A stretch of 5,761 nt of DNA from Microcaldota archaeon (GCA_021850955.1 JAJZKH010000053.1:1-5761), one strand, 5' to 3'; positions 1 through 5,520 are shown, counted from the first letter of the stretch. A program made the numbers and translations. Notes: generated by a model from the letters alone, not told the origin.

Positions 1-5
1 GGAAA

Positions 6-12
6 AGGTGGT
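6..12 (+). promoter_or_regulatory. Ribosome binding site of the W-x-Q repeat protein
   Basis: AGGTGGT matches the 16S rRNA 3' end well and lies 5 bases before the ATG at 18, or 11 bases before a second in-frame ATG at 24. Its strength supports this ORF as a real, well-translated gene. No promoter is visible because only 17 bases precede the start. The gene may therefore belong to a longer operon beginning outside the window. Confidence 0.7.
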
Positions 13-17
13 AATAT

Positions 18-539
18 ATGGGGATGAAAGAAAAATCGAAATCGTTAGTTTCTACTGTGGACATTGGGGCAGAATTGAAATTGTTAAATAGAAGCGGAGC
101 ATTAGAGTTAATTCCTTATGCGCGCAATGCAAGTCAGGAGTACTCAATGCCGATAACCAACACAAGAGGTCAAAGAAGCTCAAAACATACAAGATCCAAT
201 TTGTTGAATAAGCCTGTTTGGGATCAAGAGGAATGGAAGCAGGATTCGTGGAACCAATCTGATCCATGGTCTCAGTCTGATCCGTGGACCCAATCTAGCT
301 CTACAGAAAATAACTTAAGTAGCAGATTAAAAATAAGCAATGACAAGGTAGGTAAACAAATAAAAATAAGAATAGAACCAGATAAAGCCTTTGTACAAGA
401 TCTAAGAACAAATATGATATTTTTAACTACTGTAGATGTTGCAAAACGAATAAATAAAATTTTAAATAAGACCTTTGATGAGGCATTTCATTCTGATCCG
501 GATATTCTTAGGTTATTCGAATACAGAAAAAGTGCATGA
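18..539 (+). CDS. Tandem W-x-Q repeat protein, candidate RiPP precursor for the adjacent radical SAM enzyme
   Basis: This 173-residue protein is not a family I recognise. It has three parts: a polar N-terminal region (1-66) without signal peptide or membrane segment; a central array (68-92) with tryptophans at 68, 73, 78, 84 and 90, each followed two residues later by glutamine; and a C-terminal region (about 103-173) with strand-like and helix-like stretches that looks folded. There are no other tryptophans and no cysteines. The strong ribosome binding site favours the ATG at 18. The next gene, a radical SAM enzyme, starts one base after this stop codon, so the two are probably translationally coupled. 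Repeated aromatic-x-polar motifs beside a radical SAM gene are typical of ribosomally made, modified peptides, especially three-residue cyclophanes. The absence of cysteine rules out sactipeptide or ranthipeptide thioethers. The substrate role is inferred. At 173 residues it is long for a precursor, so a repeat-bearing protein unrelated to RiPPs remains possible. Confidence 0.85.
   Translation: MGMKEKSKSLVSTVDIGAELKLLNRSGALELIPYARNASQEYSMPITNTRGQRSSKHTRSNLLNKPVWDQEEWKQDSWNQSDPWSQSDPWTQSSSTENNLSSRLKISNDKVGKQIKIRIEPDKAFVQDLRTNMIFLTTVDVAKRINKILNKTFDEAFHSDPDILRLFEYRKSA
219..293 (+). repeat. Five-unit W-x-Q coding repeat
   Basis: The units are WDQEE, WKQDS, WNQSDP, WSQSDP and WTQ, giving tryptophan spacings of 5, 5, 6 and 6 residues. 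The two neighbouring 18-nt units at 252-269 and 270-287 both end in Q-S-D-P-W but differ by synonymous changes (CAA/CAG, CCA/CCG). This suggests a duplication old enough to have diverged, with the protein motif kept. The position between W and Q varies freely (D, K, N, S, T) while W and Q are invariant, as expected if the enzyme reads W and Q. Confidence 0.9.
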
Positions 540-540
540 T

Positions 541-1581
541 ATGGAAAAGGTTTACCCAAATTTTCCATTTAGGGTAGAGTTTGAAGTAACCAGTGTTTGC
601 AATCTTGATTGTAAGTATTGTTATGCAAAACCATTCACGTGGAAAACGCCATCATTTCAAAAAATGGAGTATCTCTTCAAAAAAACAAAAGACGAAGCAG
701 ATCCTTTTGAGGCAGTTCTTGTAGGCGGAGAACCATTTATAAGAAAAGATATGGTCTCATTAATTGAGCTTGCAAATAATGTATTTAGAAGAGGCGTTCA
801 AATAAGCACTAACGGTACATTGCTCTCAAGGCTTGATAAAAAACAGCTACTACGTTTAAAGAATGCCGTAAATAATGGGGCTTCATTACAGGTATCTATG
901 GATAGTTTTGATCCAAAGGTAAACGATGTTACCAGGGGAAAGACCAAAGAATCTATAGATGGCATAAATACACTTGAAAAAAGTGGCATACCCTTCTCGG
1001 TTGGGATAGTTTTTACAAATATAAACTCTAATGATATAGTAGCAACTACCTCCAAACTCATAAAAGAATATTCTTATTTGGTTTCATTAAATTTAGAGCC
1101 TCTTCAGCCAACCTCTATACTTGGCGTAGAGTATTTTGAATTAAAACAGGAACGCACTGAAATGAGAAAGCTCTTTAATCTAGTTAATGGTGTAATTAGA
1201 GCTCATGGAAGGAATGAAATAAAACTTTATGGCATAGTTGAGGACTGCTCTGCTTCTGTAAAATTTGAGACACCAGTTCTTGACAAATATGCATTTAAAA
1301 CCTGTACAGCTGGTCTTGTTAGAGCCGCTGTTTTTGTTGACGGTTCAGTTACTCCCTGTTCATTGATAAGAGACATAAAAATTGGAAATCTATATACTGA
1401 TTCATGGATAAATATATGGCAGCGTTCCAAGGAAAGATTTGAGTCTATAAAGGATAGCGGAGTAAGTCAGTGCGCAATAAATCTTCTTCAAGAATCTAAA
1501 AGAAATGACAGTTCATTTGTATCACTAGCAGAGGTTGTTGAAAGGATAGAAAAAAGGAAAAAGACAGTTATTTCAAAGTAA
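541..1581 (+). CDS. Radical SAM enzyme with shortened SPASM/twitch-like domain, putative peptide maturase
   Basis: From the ATG at 541 the protein has 346 residues. The [4Fe-4S]/S-adenosylmethionine motif CNLDCKYC lies at 20-27 (C20, C24, C27), followed by GGEP at 62-65, STNGTLL at 89-95 and the strand SMDSFDP at 119-125, all typical of the radical SAM barrel. The C-terminal region has the SPASM opening: C255, then VDGSVTPC ending at C273, then IGNL-x(8)-IW at 281-293, then C311. The usual following CxxC-x5-C-x3-C cluster is missing, and C236 is the only other late cysteine, so at most one auxiliary cluster seems possible. There is no room for an N-terminal peptide-recognition domain. Upstream in-frame starts (ATG 475, GTG 532) exist, but 541 gives the family's usual N-terminus and avoids overlapping the preceding gene. 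The neighbour with W-x-Q repeats is the likely substrate, by inference. Other SPASM-like roles, such as heme or cofactor maturation, cannot be excluded. The last codons and the stop lie inside the left 34-bp repeat. Confidence 0.93.
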   Translation: MEKVYPNFPFRVEFEVTSVCNLDCKYCYAKPFTWKTPSFQKMEYLFKKTKDEADPFEAVLVGGEPFIRKDMVSLIELANNVFRRGVQISTNGTLLSRLDKKQLLRLKNAVNNGASLQVSMDSFDPKVNDVTRGKTKESIDGINTLEKSGIPFSVGIVFTNINSNDIVATTSKLIKEYSYLVSLNLEPLQPTSILGVEYFELKQERTEMRKLFNLVNGVIRAHGRNEIKLYGIVEDCSASVKFETPVLDKYAFKTCTAGLVRAAVFVDGSVTPCSLIRDIKIGNLYTDSWINIWQRSKERFESIKDSGVSQCAINLLQESKRNDSSFVSLAEVVERIEKRKKTVISK

Positions 1582-1604
1582 AAAATATATAGAAAAATAT
1601 TTAT
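1571..1604 (+). repeat. 34-bp direct repeat, left copy
   Basis: This is identical over 34 bp to 3453-3486. It begins TTTCAAAG, includes the radical SAM stop codon (1579-1581) and continues into an AT-rich TATA-like stretch ending ATATTTAT. Identity stops abruptly on both sides. The two copies bracket the AbiE module and are candidate target-site duplications or attachment sites. Confidence 0.9.
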
Positions 1605-1848
1605 AATATTTATTAATTTTTAGAAATTATCCGTTGTTTTTCAATACCTAAAGAATTTCATTAAATTGTTTTAGTTTTATTCCCATACTCTGTTCTTTGT
1701 ACGCTGTTTGATATGCAAGTTAATCTCTAACATATAAATCTAGGAGTGTAGTCAAGTTTTTATCAATTTTGTTGAAGACCATGGTCTTTTGATATCATTA
1801 ATTTTAACTGAGAACTTTAATATGTAGTTTTAAAATACATTTACAACC
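1605..1848. other. Non-coding leader between the radical SAM gene and the AbiE operon
   Basis: Together with the repeat before it and the operator after it, this makes up a 319-bp gap without a credible gene. ATGs on both strands close within about a dozen codons. It contains a 14-bp perfect palindrome at 1775-1788, listed separately. No tRNA-like or riboswitch-like fold was recognised by eye. Confidence 0.6.
1775..1788. repeat. 14-bp perfect palindrome
   Basis: AAGACCATGGTCTT is its own reverse complement. An outer pair of arms, TATCAA (1761-1766) and TTGATA (1789-1794), could extend it with an 8-base asymmetry. It lies 112 bp ahead of the abiEi start, too far to overlap the likely promoter. 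It could be a protein-binding site or a hairpin; no function can be assigned. Confidence 0.5.
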
Positions 1849-1876
1849 TTATATCTATATAAAAGTATAGATATAA
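1849..1876 (+). promoter_or_regulatory. AbiE operon promoter with TATA box inside an 11+11 bp inverted repeat (putative AbiEi operator)
   Basis: TTATATCTATA (1849-1859) and TATAGATATAA (1866-1876) are perfect reverse complements separated by 6 bases. The centre reads CTATATAAAAG (1855-1865), close to an archaeal TATA box, about 37 bp before the abiEi ATG, so the transcript leader should be short. AbiEi antitoxins of known systems repress their own operon by binding inverted repeats at the promoter. Here, binding would directly block access to the TATA box. The dyad is seen; its role as operator is inferred from the family. Confidence 0.65.
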
Positions 1877-1900
1877 ATACTTAATTGTATAAATATACTT

Positions 1901-2581
1901 ATGCCTTATCAAAAAATGTACGATTTAATAGAACGTCTTTCTGCCATGGGGAAGAATGTATTTACAGTTAATGATGCTTCAAAGCTTACTGGAAAAAAAA
2001 CTTTATACATGTCCCTAATGCTTTCAAAGAACAAATATATCGACAGGATAGAACGCGGGAAGTACTATTTAAAAGGAACAGATATTTTAGAGGTGGCATC
2101 TAATGTGATATTTCCATCCTATCTGAGTTTGTTTTCAGCATTTAGATACTACAATTTAACAACCCAAATTCCTTTAAAAATAAGTGTAATAAGCACCTTG
2201 AGGCATAAAAAACTCACTATACATGGAAATGTCATCGAGTTCAGATTACTGGACAAAAACAGATTTTTCGGCTATTTAAAAAAGGATGGTATCTTTATAG
2301 CAGAAACAGAAAAAGCGATAATAGACGCGTTATATTTTGGTGAGCCTCCTTATAGTTATGTTCTTGAGTCTTTTCAAATAGCTAGGGATAAACACCTGAT
2401 AGATATTAAAAAACTTAAGCATTACTGTATAATGATGCATTCCAATGCACTTATAAGCAGACTTGGTTTTTTACTGGAATCTGAAGGACTTGATGCGTCT
2501 GATTTATATAAAAAAAGATCTAAACGTTACATTACTATTCCAGGTATTTCATCAGAAAAAAACAGATGGTTGATTAAATGA
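1901..2581 (+). CDS. abiEi: AbiEi-family antitoxin and transcriptional repressor
   Basis: This 226-residue protein has the AbiEi layout. A winged-helix region covers about 1-60 (FTVNDASKLTG at 21-31, then KYIDRIERGKYYLKGT at 45-60). The AbiEi core follows, with PSYLSLFSAFRYYNLTTQ at 72-89 and the diagnostic IAETEKAIIDALYF at 133-146. A C-terminal domain includes SRLGFLLESEG (186-196) and ends in an N-R-W segment. In characterised systems AbiEi neutralises the AbiEii toxin and represses the operon through its N-terminal DNA-binding domain. The stop overlaps the next start by 4 bp (ATGA), giving tight antitoxin-toxin coupling. The start at 1901 fits the promoter spacing and the winged-helix N-terminus; no strong ribosome binding site is visible, so translation may start from a very short leader. 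Assignment rests on motif pattern and gene order. Confidence 0.9.
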   Translation: MPYQKMYDLIERLSAMGKNVFTVNDASKLTGKKTLYMSLMLSKNKYIDRIERGKYYLKGTDILEVASNVIFPSYLSLFSAFRYYNLTTQIPLKISVISTLRHKKLTIHGNVIEFRLLDKNRFFGYLKKDGIFIAETEKAIIDALYFGEPPYSYVLESFQIARDKHLIDIKKLKHYCIMMHSNALISRLGFLLESEGLDASDLYKKRSKRYITIPGISSEKNRWLIK

Positions 2582-3342
2582 TAGAAGAAAGTCAATTACT
2601 TTTATGGAATTATAGATTTATGGATGAAAGACAGTTAGAGAAACATTATTTGCAAACATTAACTCTTTACGAGCTAAGTAACTGTTTTTCAGGAAATCTT
2701 ATATTCAAGGGTGGTACAGCTTTAAGCATGTTTTACGGCCTAAATCGATTTTCAGAAGATCTTGATTTTACTTATATTGGAGAAATAACTAGGACTACTA
2801 CCATCTCTTCCTTAGATAGGGCATTTACTCGTATAAATGCTCTTTATGAACTTGGAAAGATTAAAAGAAGAGGCACTAAAACTTCTTTGGATATAGAGTT
2901 ACATATAAAAGGTCCTCTTTATGGCAAAAGAAAAACAGAACAGGCATTGGAGATAAATTTAAGCATGCGTGAATCACTGCTTATAAAATACGATACTCTT
3001 GAATTATCTTCCATATATCCTGATATACCTATGTTTATTGTTCCGGTTATGAATCCTAAAGAAATATTAGCAGAGAAGGTAAGAGCATTACTTACTAGAA
3101 AAAATGTCAAAGCAAGGGATGTATACGATATATATTATTTAATTAAGCATAAGCAAATACTTGTAGATAAAAAATTAATAAACAAAAAACTTGAATTATA
3201 TGGTTTTAAATTTTCCAATGATAAGTTGTTAGAAAAATTGAAAAGTATTGATAATAATTTGTGGTTGTCAGAGATGTCTAATCTTGTAAAAGATGTCCCT
3301 AATTACACAACCTTAATAAATTTTATTAAGACGGTGCTGTGA
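2578..3342 (+). CDS. abiEii: AbiEii-family nucleotidyltransferase toxin
   Basis: This 254-residue protein is full length for the AbiEii/AbiGii (PF08843-type) nucleotidyltransferases. The nucleotide-binding motif FKGGTALSMFYGL lies at 43-55, followed by the metal-binding acidic pair in RFSEDLDF (D61, D63). Further acidic strands occur at LDIEL (104-108) and LEINLS (124-129). The family's second signature is PKEILAEKVRALLTR (160-174) followed by KARDVYDIYYL (178-188), with K161, K167, R180, D181 and D184 as likely functional residues. Family members act in abortive phage infection, and the related MenT toxins transfer nucleotides onto tRNA 3' ends. By analogy this protein would arrest growth by modifying RNA when antitoxin control fails. 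All catalytic motifs are present, so it appears active. It overlaps the antitoxin gene by 4 bp. A housekeeping nucleotidyltransferase role is unlikely given the partner gene. Confidence 0.93.
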   Translation: MIEESQLLLWNYRFMDERQLEKHYLQTLTLYELSNCFSGNLIFKGGTALSMFYGLNRFSEDLDFTYIGEITRTTTISSLDRAFTRINALYELGKIKRRGTKTSLDIELHIKGPLYGKRKTEQALEINLSMRESLLIKYDTLELSSIYPDIPMFIVPVMNPKEILAEKVRALLTRKNVKARDVYDIYYLIKHKQILVDKKLINKKLELYGFKFSNDKLLEKLKSIDNNLWLSEMSNLVKDVPNYTTLINFIKTVL

Positions 3343-3367
3343 ATTTGTTATTGTCACTTTAATATCT

Positions 3368-3381
3368 GGTCATCTATGACC
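3368..3381. repeat. Inverted repeat downstream of the AbiE operon
   Basis: GGTCAT and ATGACC are perfect reverse complements separated by CT, 25 bp after the abiEii stop. The hairpin would be short and is not followed by a long T run, so it is a weak terminator candidate at best. It could also be a protein-binding site within the element's right end. The rest of 3343-3452 shows nothing recognisable. Confidence 0.35.
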
Positions 3382-3452
3382 TAATAATCTAATATCAGCT
3401 AATACAAAAGACATGTATACTAGAAGTAAGATAATATAAAATAACAGCATTC

Positions 3453-3486
3453 TTTCAAAGTAAAAAATATATAGAAAAATATTTAT
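3453..3486 (+). repeat. 34-bp direct repeat, right copy
   Basis: This is identical to 1571-1604. Here it lies in the upstream region of the VIT-type transporter gene, ending about 30 bp before that gene's first candidate start, and it may contribute its TATA-like sequence. See the left copy and the candidate mobile element. Confidence 0.9.
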
Positions 3487-3491
3487 GTATA
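3466..3491 (+). promoter_or_regulatory. Candidate TATA-region promoter of the VIT-type transporter
   Basis: Two overlapping TATA-like stretches are present: AAATATATAG around 3466-3475, and TTTATGTATA at 3482-3491. The second is centred about 25 bp before a start site near 3511, which suits the candidate start codons at 3517 and 3526. Most of this promoter lies inside the right 34-bp repeat. Position and composition are the only evidence. Confidence 0.4.
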
Positions 3492-3516
3492 AGTAGCAAT
3501 TCAATACTGTGCACTG

Positions 3517-4257
3517 GTGTTATTTTTGGACGTGAAAAAAGCTAAAGACAAAATACTTATTCCACAAGGTCATGAAAAGCACCCAACAACAAATATCCTA
3601 TCTGATTTCATATTGGGCAGTCAGGATGGTCTTGTAAATGTTCTTGGCATAATACTTGGCATTTCGGCTGCAACAAGTGACATGAGGCTTATTTTTGTTG
3701 CTGGCCTAGCTGCATTAGGTGCAGAATCAATCTCTATGGGGGCTGTAGCGTACACCTCAACTCTTGCAAGGCGTAAGTACTATTTAAAGGAGCGCGAGAG
3801 GGAGCTAACTGAAATGAGAGAAGTTCCAAAGACCGAAAAAGCTGAGATACGTGATATACTAAAAGAATGGGGTTATTCTGGTAAGGATCTTGAAAGCATG
3901 ACAAATAAGATAGTTGCAAATCCAAAGGCTATGCTTGAGTTTATGATGTCCTTTGAGCTTAAGCTCTCTCCAGTTTCAAAACATCAGCCATTACGCAGCT
4001 TTGGAATAGTCTTTGCTGCTACAATCCTTGGCTCTATAATTCCATTGATTCCATTCTTTTTCATAAATAACATACATGCTGGAGCAATAGCATCATTAAT
4101 ACTAAGTGGCATAGTGCTTTTCGGAATAGGCTACTACGAAGCAAAGAAAACGATAGGCTCTTTATGGAGAAATGGTATGCAGATGTTAATAATAGGCCTT
4201 CTGGCAGGAATAGCTGGTTACTTAATAGGATACTTTGTAGGAGCTGTGCCTATATAA
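3517..4257 (+). CDS. VIT1/CCC1-family Fe2+/Mn2+ transporter
   Basis: This 246-residue membrane protein has the five-helix VIT/CCC1 layout: helix 1 with FILGSQDGLVNVLGI (31-45), helix 2 with ESISMGAVAYTS (70-81), a charged cytoplasmic segment (about 84-150), then three C-terminal hydrophobic helices (about 162-184, 188-206 and 221-243). Family members export cytosolic ferrous or manganous ions, often by proton antiport. From memory of the plant VIT1 structure, its transport residues D43 and M80 and its metal-binding-domain residues E102, E105, E113, E116, M149 and E153 all line up here at a constant offset of six (D37, M74, E96, E99, E107, E110, M143, E147). That strongly suggests a functional metal-binding domain. 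The start is uncertain: GTG 3517, TTG 3526 (with GGTG at 3516-3519 about six bases upstream) and GTG 3532 are all in frame, and the N-terminus before residue 20 is not conserved. Its role is probably iron detoxification. It converges with the GNAT gene downstream. Confidence 0.93.
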   Translation: MLFLDVKKAKDKILIPQGHEKHPTTNILSDFILGSQDGLVNVLGIILGISAATSDMRLIFVAGLAALGAESISMGAVAYTSTLARRKYYLKERERELTEMREVPKTEKAEIRDILKEWGYSGKDLESMTNKIVANPKAMLEFMMSFELKLSPVSKHQPLRSFGIVFAATILGSIIPLIPFFFINNIHAGAIASLILSGIVLFGIGYYEAKKTIGSLWRNGMQMLIIGLLAGIAGYLIGYFVGAVPI

Positions 4258-4356
4258 TATCTGAATTAACTAATCAAAGACAAAGAGATTATTTAAGATT
4301 AACCTTATTGACACGTTCAAAAATACATTCAATATGTAGGTTCTATGTCTGTAGAG

Positions 4357-4800
4357 TTAAGTTTTTGATTTATCTGATTTAGGACCCATCTTCATATACA
4401 CCATAGTCCATTCAAATCCAAGCTTTTCGAATATTTTCTTATTTTCCTTTGTGGTTACAAGTTCTACATACTTCCTTTTTTTACACCAATAATCGGTAAA
4501 TTTTTGAACCAAACGCTTAGCAACTCCAAGTCTTCTATATTTTTTAAGAACGTATATATTTTCAAGAAATAGATTCTTAAACTTACCATATCCTCTAATA
4601 TTAAGTTCGGCCTGTATGTATCCTATTATTTTTCCATTATGTACTGCTACCATAACATTATATTTTGATACCGACATAGAATGAAGGAATTCCTTTCTTG
4701 TTTGTTTCTCCCACCAATTAATTTCGTTATGTGCCTCCCTTTCCAATTCAAGTAAACCTTCAAGGTCTTTTGTCTTTGCAACTCTTATTGTAAATTTCAT
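4357..4800 (-). CDS. GNAT-family N-acetyltransferase
   Basis: This 147-residue single-domain protein matches the GNAT fold. The N-terminal strand and helix are TIRVAKTKDLEGLLELE (4-20). A central strand is KIIGYIQAEL (57-66). Motif A is LENIYVLKKYRRLGVAKRL (79-97), where R-R-L-G-V-A (89-94) forms the acetyl-CoA pyrophosphate loop. The C-terminal motif is NKKIFEKLGFEWTMVYMKM (120-138), as in RimI-like or small-molecule acetyltransferases. The acceptor substrate cannot be told. The start is supported by AAGGAT about five bases upstream. It follows the hydrolase gene on the same strand by 50 bp, so the two may be co-transcribed, although a TATA-like stretch in the gap could give it its own promoter. 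Its 3' end faces the transporter gene across 99 bp. Confidence 0.9.
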   Translation of the reverse strand: MKFTIRVAKTKDLEGLLELEREAHNEINWWEKQTRKEFLHSMSVSKYNVMVAVHNGKIIGYIQAELNIRGYGKFKNLFLENIYVLKKYRRLGVAKRLVQKFTDYWCKKRKYVELVTTKENKKIFEKLGFEWTMVYMKMGPKSDKSKT

Positions 4801-4819
4801 ATTTATCCTTAATACTTAT

Positions 4820-4838
4820 TCATATATCTATTTATTGA
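4820..4838 (-). promoter_or_regulatory. Possible TATA element ahead of the GNAT gene
   Basis: Read on the minus strand, AATAAATAGATATATGAA lies about 22-38 bases before the GNAT start, the right place for an archaeal TATA box with a short leader. The local sequence is so AT-rich that this could be chance. Confidence 0.3.
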
Positions 4839-4850
4839 ATTTATTTTTTA

Positions 4851-5486
4851 TTATTTATCTACGCTGTTAAGATTTTTTATTATTATATAAATTTTATCGA
4901 TAACTTCCTTTTCATTTTGTTCTATACTAGTCATTTTTGAAATTGGTTTAAAAGAATGATTTGCATTTTTTATTATTTCTATTTCATAATTTGGTAACAT
5001 ATGTTGAAAAATATCTAAATTACAATTTTCATCAGAATCGCCATTTATAAAACAAACGGGTAATTTATTGTTCTTTAGATGTTTTTGTGAGTATACATTG
5101 CCGGGTCTATTTGGTTCATGTAATGGATATCCTAAAACTATAACCTTTACTATGTCAAATTTATTTTCCGATGCAATTATCGTTGAAAGAAACCCTCCAT
5201 AAGATTTTCCTATAAGAACAATATTTTTATTACCAAGGAATTTTATGCATGTTTCTATTTCTTCTTTGTTTATCTTTTCATCCAGTTTTAGATTATTATC
5301 TACATATGAAAAATTGAATTTTATTACTGAATATTTTAATCTAAGCAATTCAAAAAGTTGTTTGATGAGTGTGTAATTCATGTCATTTTTAGCTCCGTGC
5401 GCTATAACTATATTTAATGTGGAATTTGTCTTTATGCTAATATCTACAGTTATGTAGTGATCACCAGATTTTAGCATTTTAATCAT
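4851..5486 (-). CDS. Alpha/beta hydrolase (COG3571/Tex30-like)
   Basis: This 211-residue soluble protein has the serine-hydrolase pattern. Strand and oxyanion loop are IVIAHGAKNDM (26-36), the nucleophile elbow is GKSYGG (93-98, S95), the acid is in FINGDSDENC (146-155, D150 or D152), and the histidine is in NANHSF (174-179, H177). The segment LGYPLHEPNRPG (118-129) followed by a conserved H-L before the next strand is characteristic of the small dienelactone-hydrolase-like family COG3571, whose members are about this length. Substrate and pathway are unknown; an esterase or acyl hydrolase is likely. The start at 5486 has GGGA about seven bases upstream. An in-frame ATG three codons later is an alternative and would change little. 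All triad positions are intact. The coding sequence looks more AT-rich than the transporter gene, a possible sign of different origin that was not measured. Confidence 0.88.
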   Translation of the reverse strand: MIKMLKSGDHYITVDISIKTNSTLNIVIAHGAKNDMNYTLIKQLFELLRLKYSVIKFNFSYVDNNLKLDEKINKEEIETCIKFLGNKNIVLIGKSYGGFLSTIIASENKFDIVKVIVLGYPLHEPNRPGNVYSQKHLKNNKLPVCFINGDSDENCNLDIFQHMLPNYEIEIIKNANHSFKPISKMTSIEQNEKEVIDKIYIIIKNLNSVDK

Positions 5487-5501
5487 TTACTTTCCCATAT
5501 A

Positions 5502-5520
5502 ATCTTATAATATACTAATA
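5502..5520 (-). promoter_or_regulatory. Possible TATA-region promoter of the hydrolase gene
   Basis: On the minus strand TATTAGTATATTATAAGAT precedes the hydrolase ATG by about 15-33 bases. TATA-like matches are evident, and a start of transcription close to the ATG would follow. In such AT-rich sequence this is suggestive only. Confidence 0.3.

Larger units (their letters stand above)
1571..3486 (+). mobile_element. Candidate inserted AbiE defence module bounded by 34-bp direct repeats
   Basis: The unit consists of left repeat, 296-bp leader region, abiEi, abiEii, 110-bp trailer and right repeat; the repeat period is 1882 bp. No recombinase, transposase or tRNA gene lies inside it. If it is mobile it must be moved in trans, or it arrived by a homology-based event. 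Collapsing the two repeats restores an intact radical SAM 3' end joined directly to the upstream region of the VIT-type transporter, which is a plausible ancestral arrangement. The repeats are seen in the sequence; that they reflect insertion is inference. A duplicated promoter or terminator segment is the main alternative. Confidence 0.45.

Noticed and set aside
219..293. CRISPR-like or DNA-level tandem repeat
   Set aside because: The periodicity is in codons with synonymous differences between units, and there are no spacers; it is a protein-level repeat.
475..540. N-terminal extension of the radical SAM protein from an ATG at 475
   Set aside because: It overlaps the preceding gene by 65 bases, and the added 22 residues look like an out-of-frame reading of that gene. 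The ATG at 541 places the cysteine motif at the usual distance from the N-terminus.
798..1061. Minus-strand frames inside the radical SAM gene (also 1227-1430), and others within the W-x-Q protein, AbiEii and transporter genes
   Set aside because: They are fully contained in genes with clear protein-family motifs on the opposite strand and show no motifs or ribosome binding sites of their own.
1571..1604. tRNA-derived attachment site
   Set aside because: The 34-bp repeat is almost entirely A/T after its first eight bases and has no T-loop or acceptor-stem similarity.
4258..4356. Bidirectional terminator between the convergent transporter and GNAT genes
   Set aside because: No convincing stem followed by a T run was found. 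Archaeal termination at short T runs (the GTTTTTGAT near 4361) is possible but not specific enough to annotate.
4164..4382. 72-residue plus-strand frame across the transporter 3' end
   Set aside because: It lies mostly inside the transporter gene in another frame, has no recognisable motif, and continues into the 3' end of the opposing GNAT gene.
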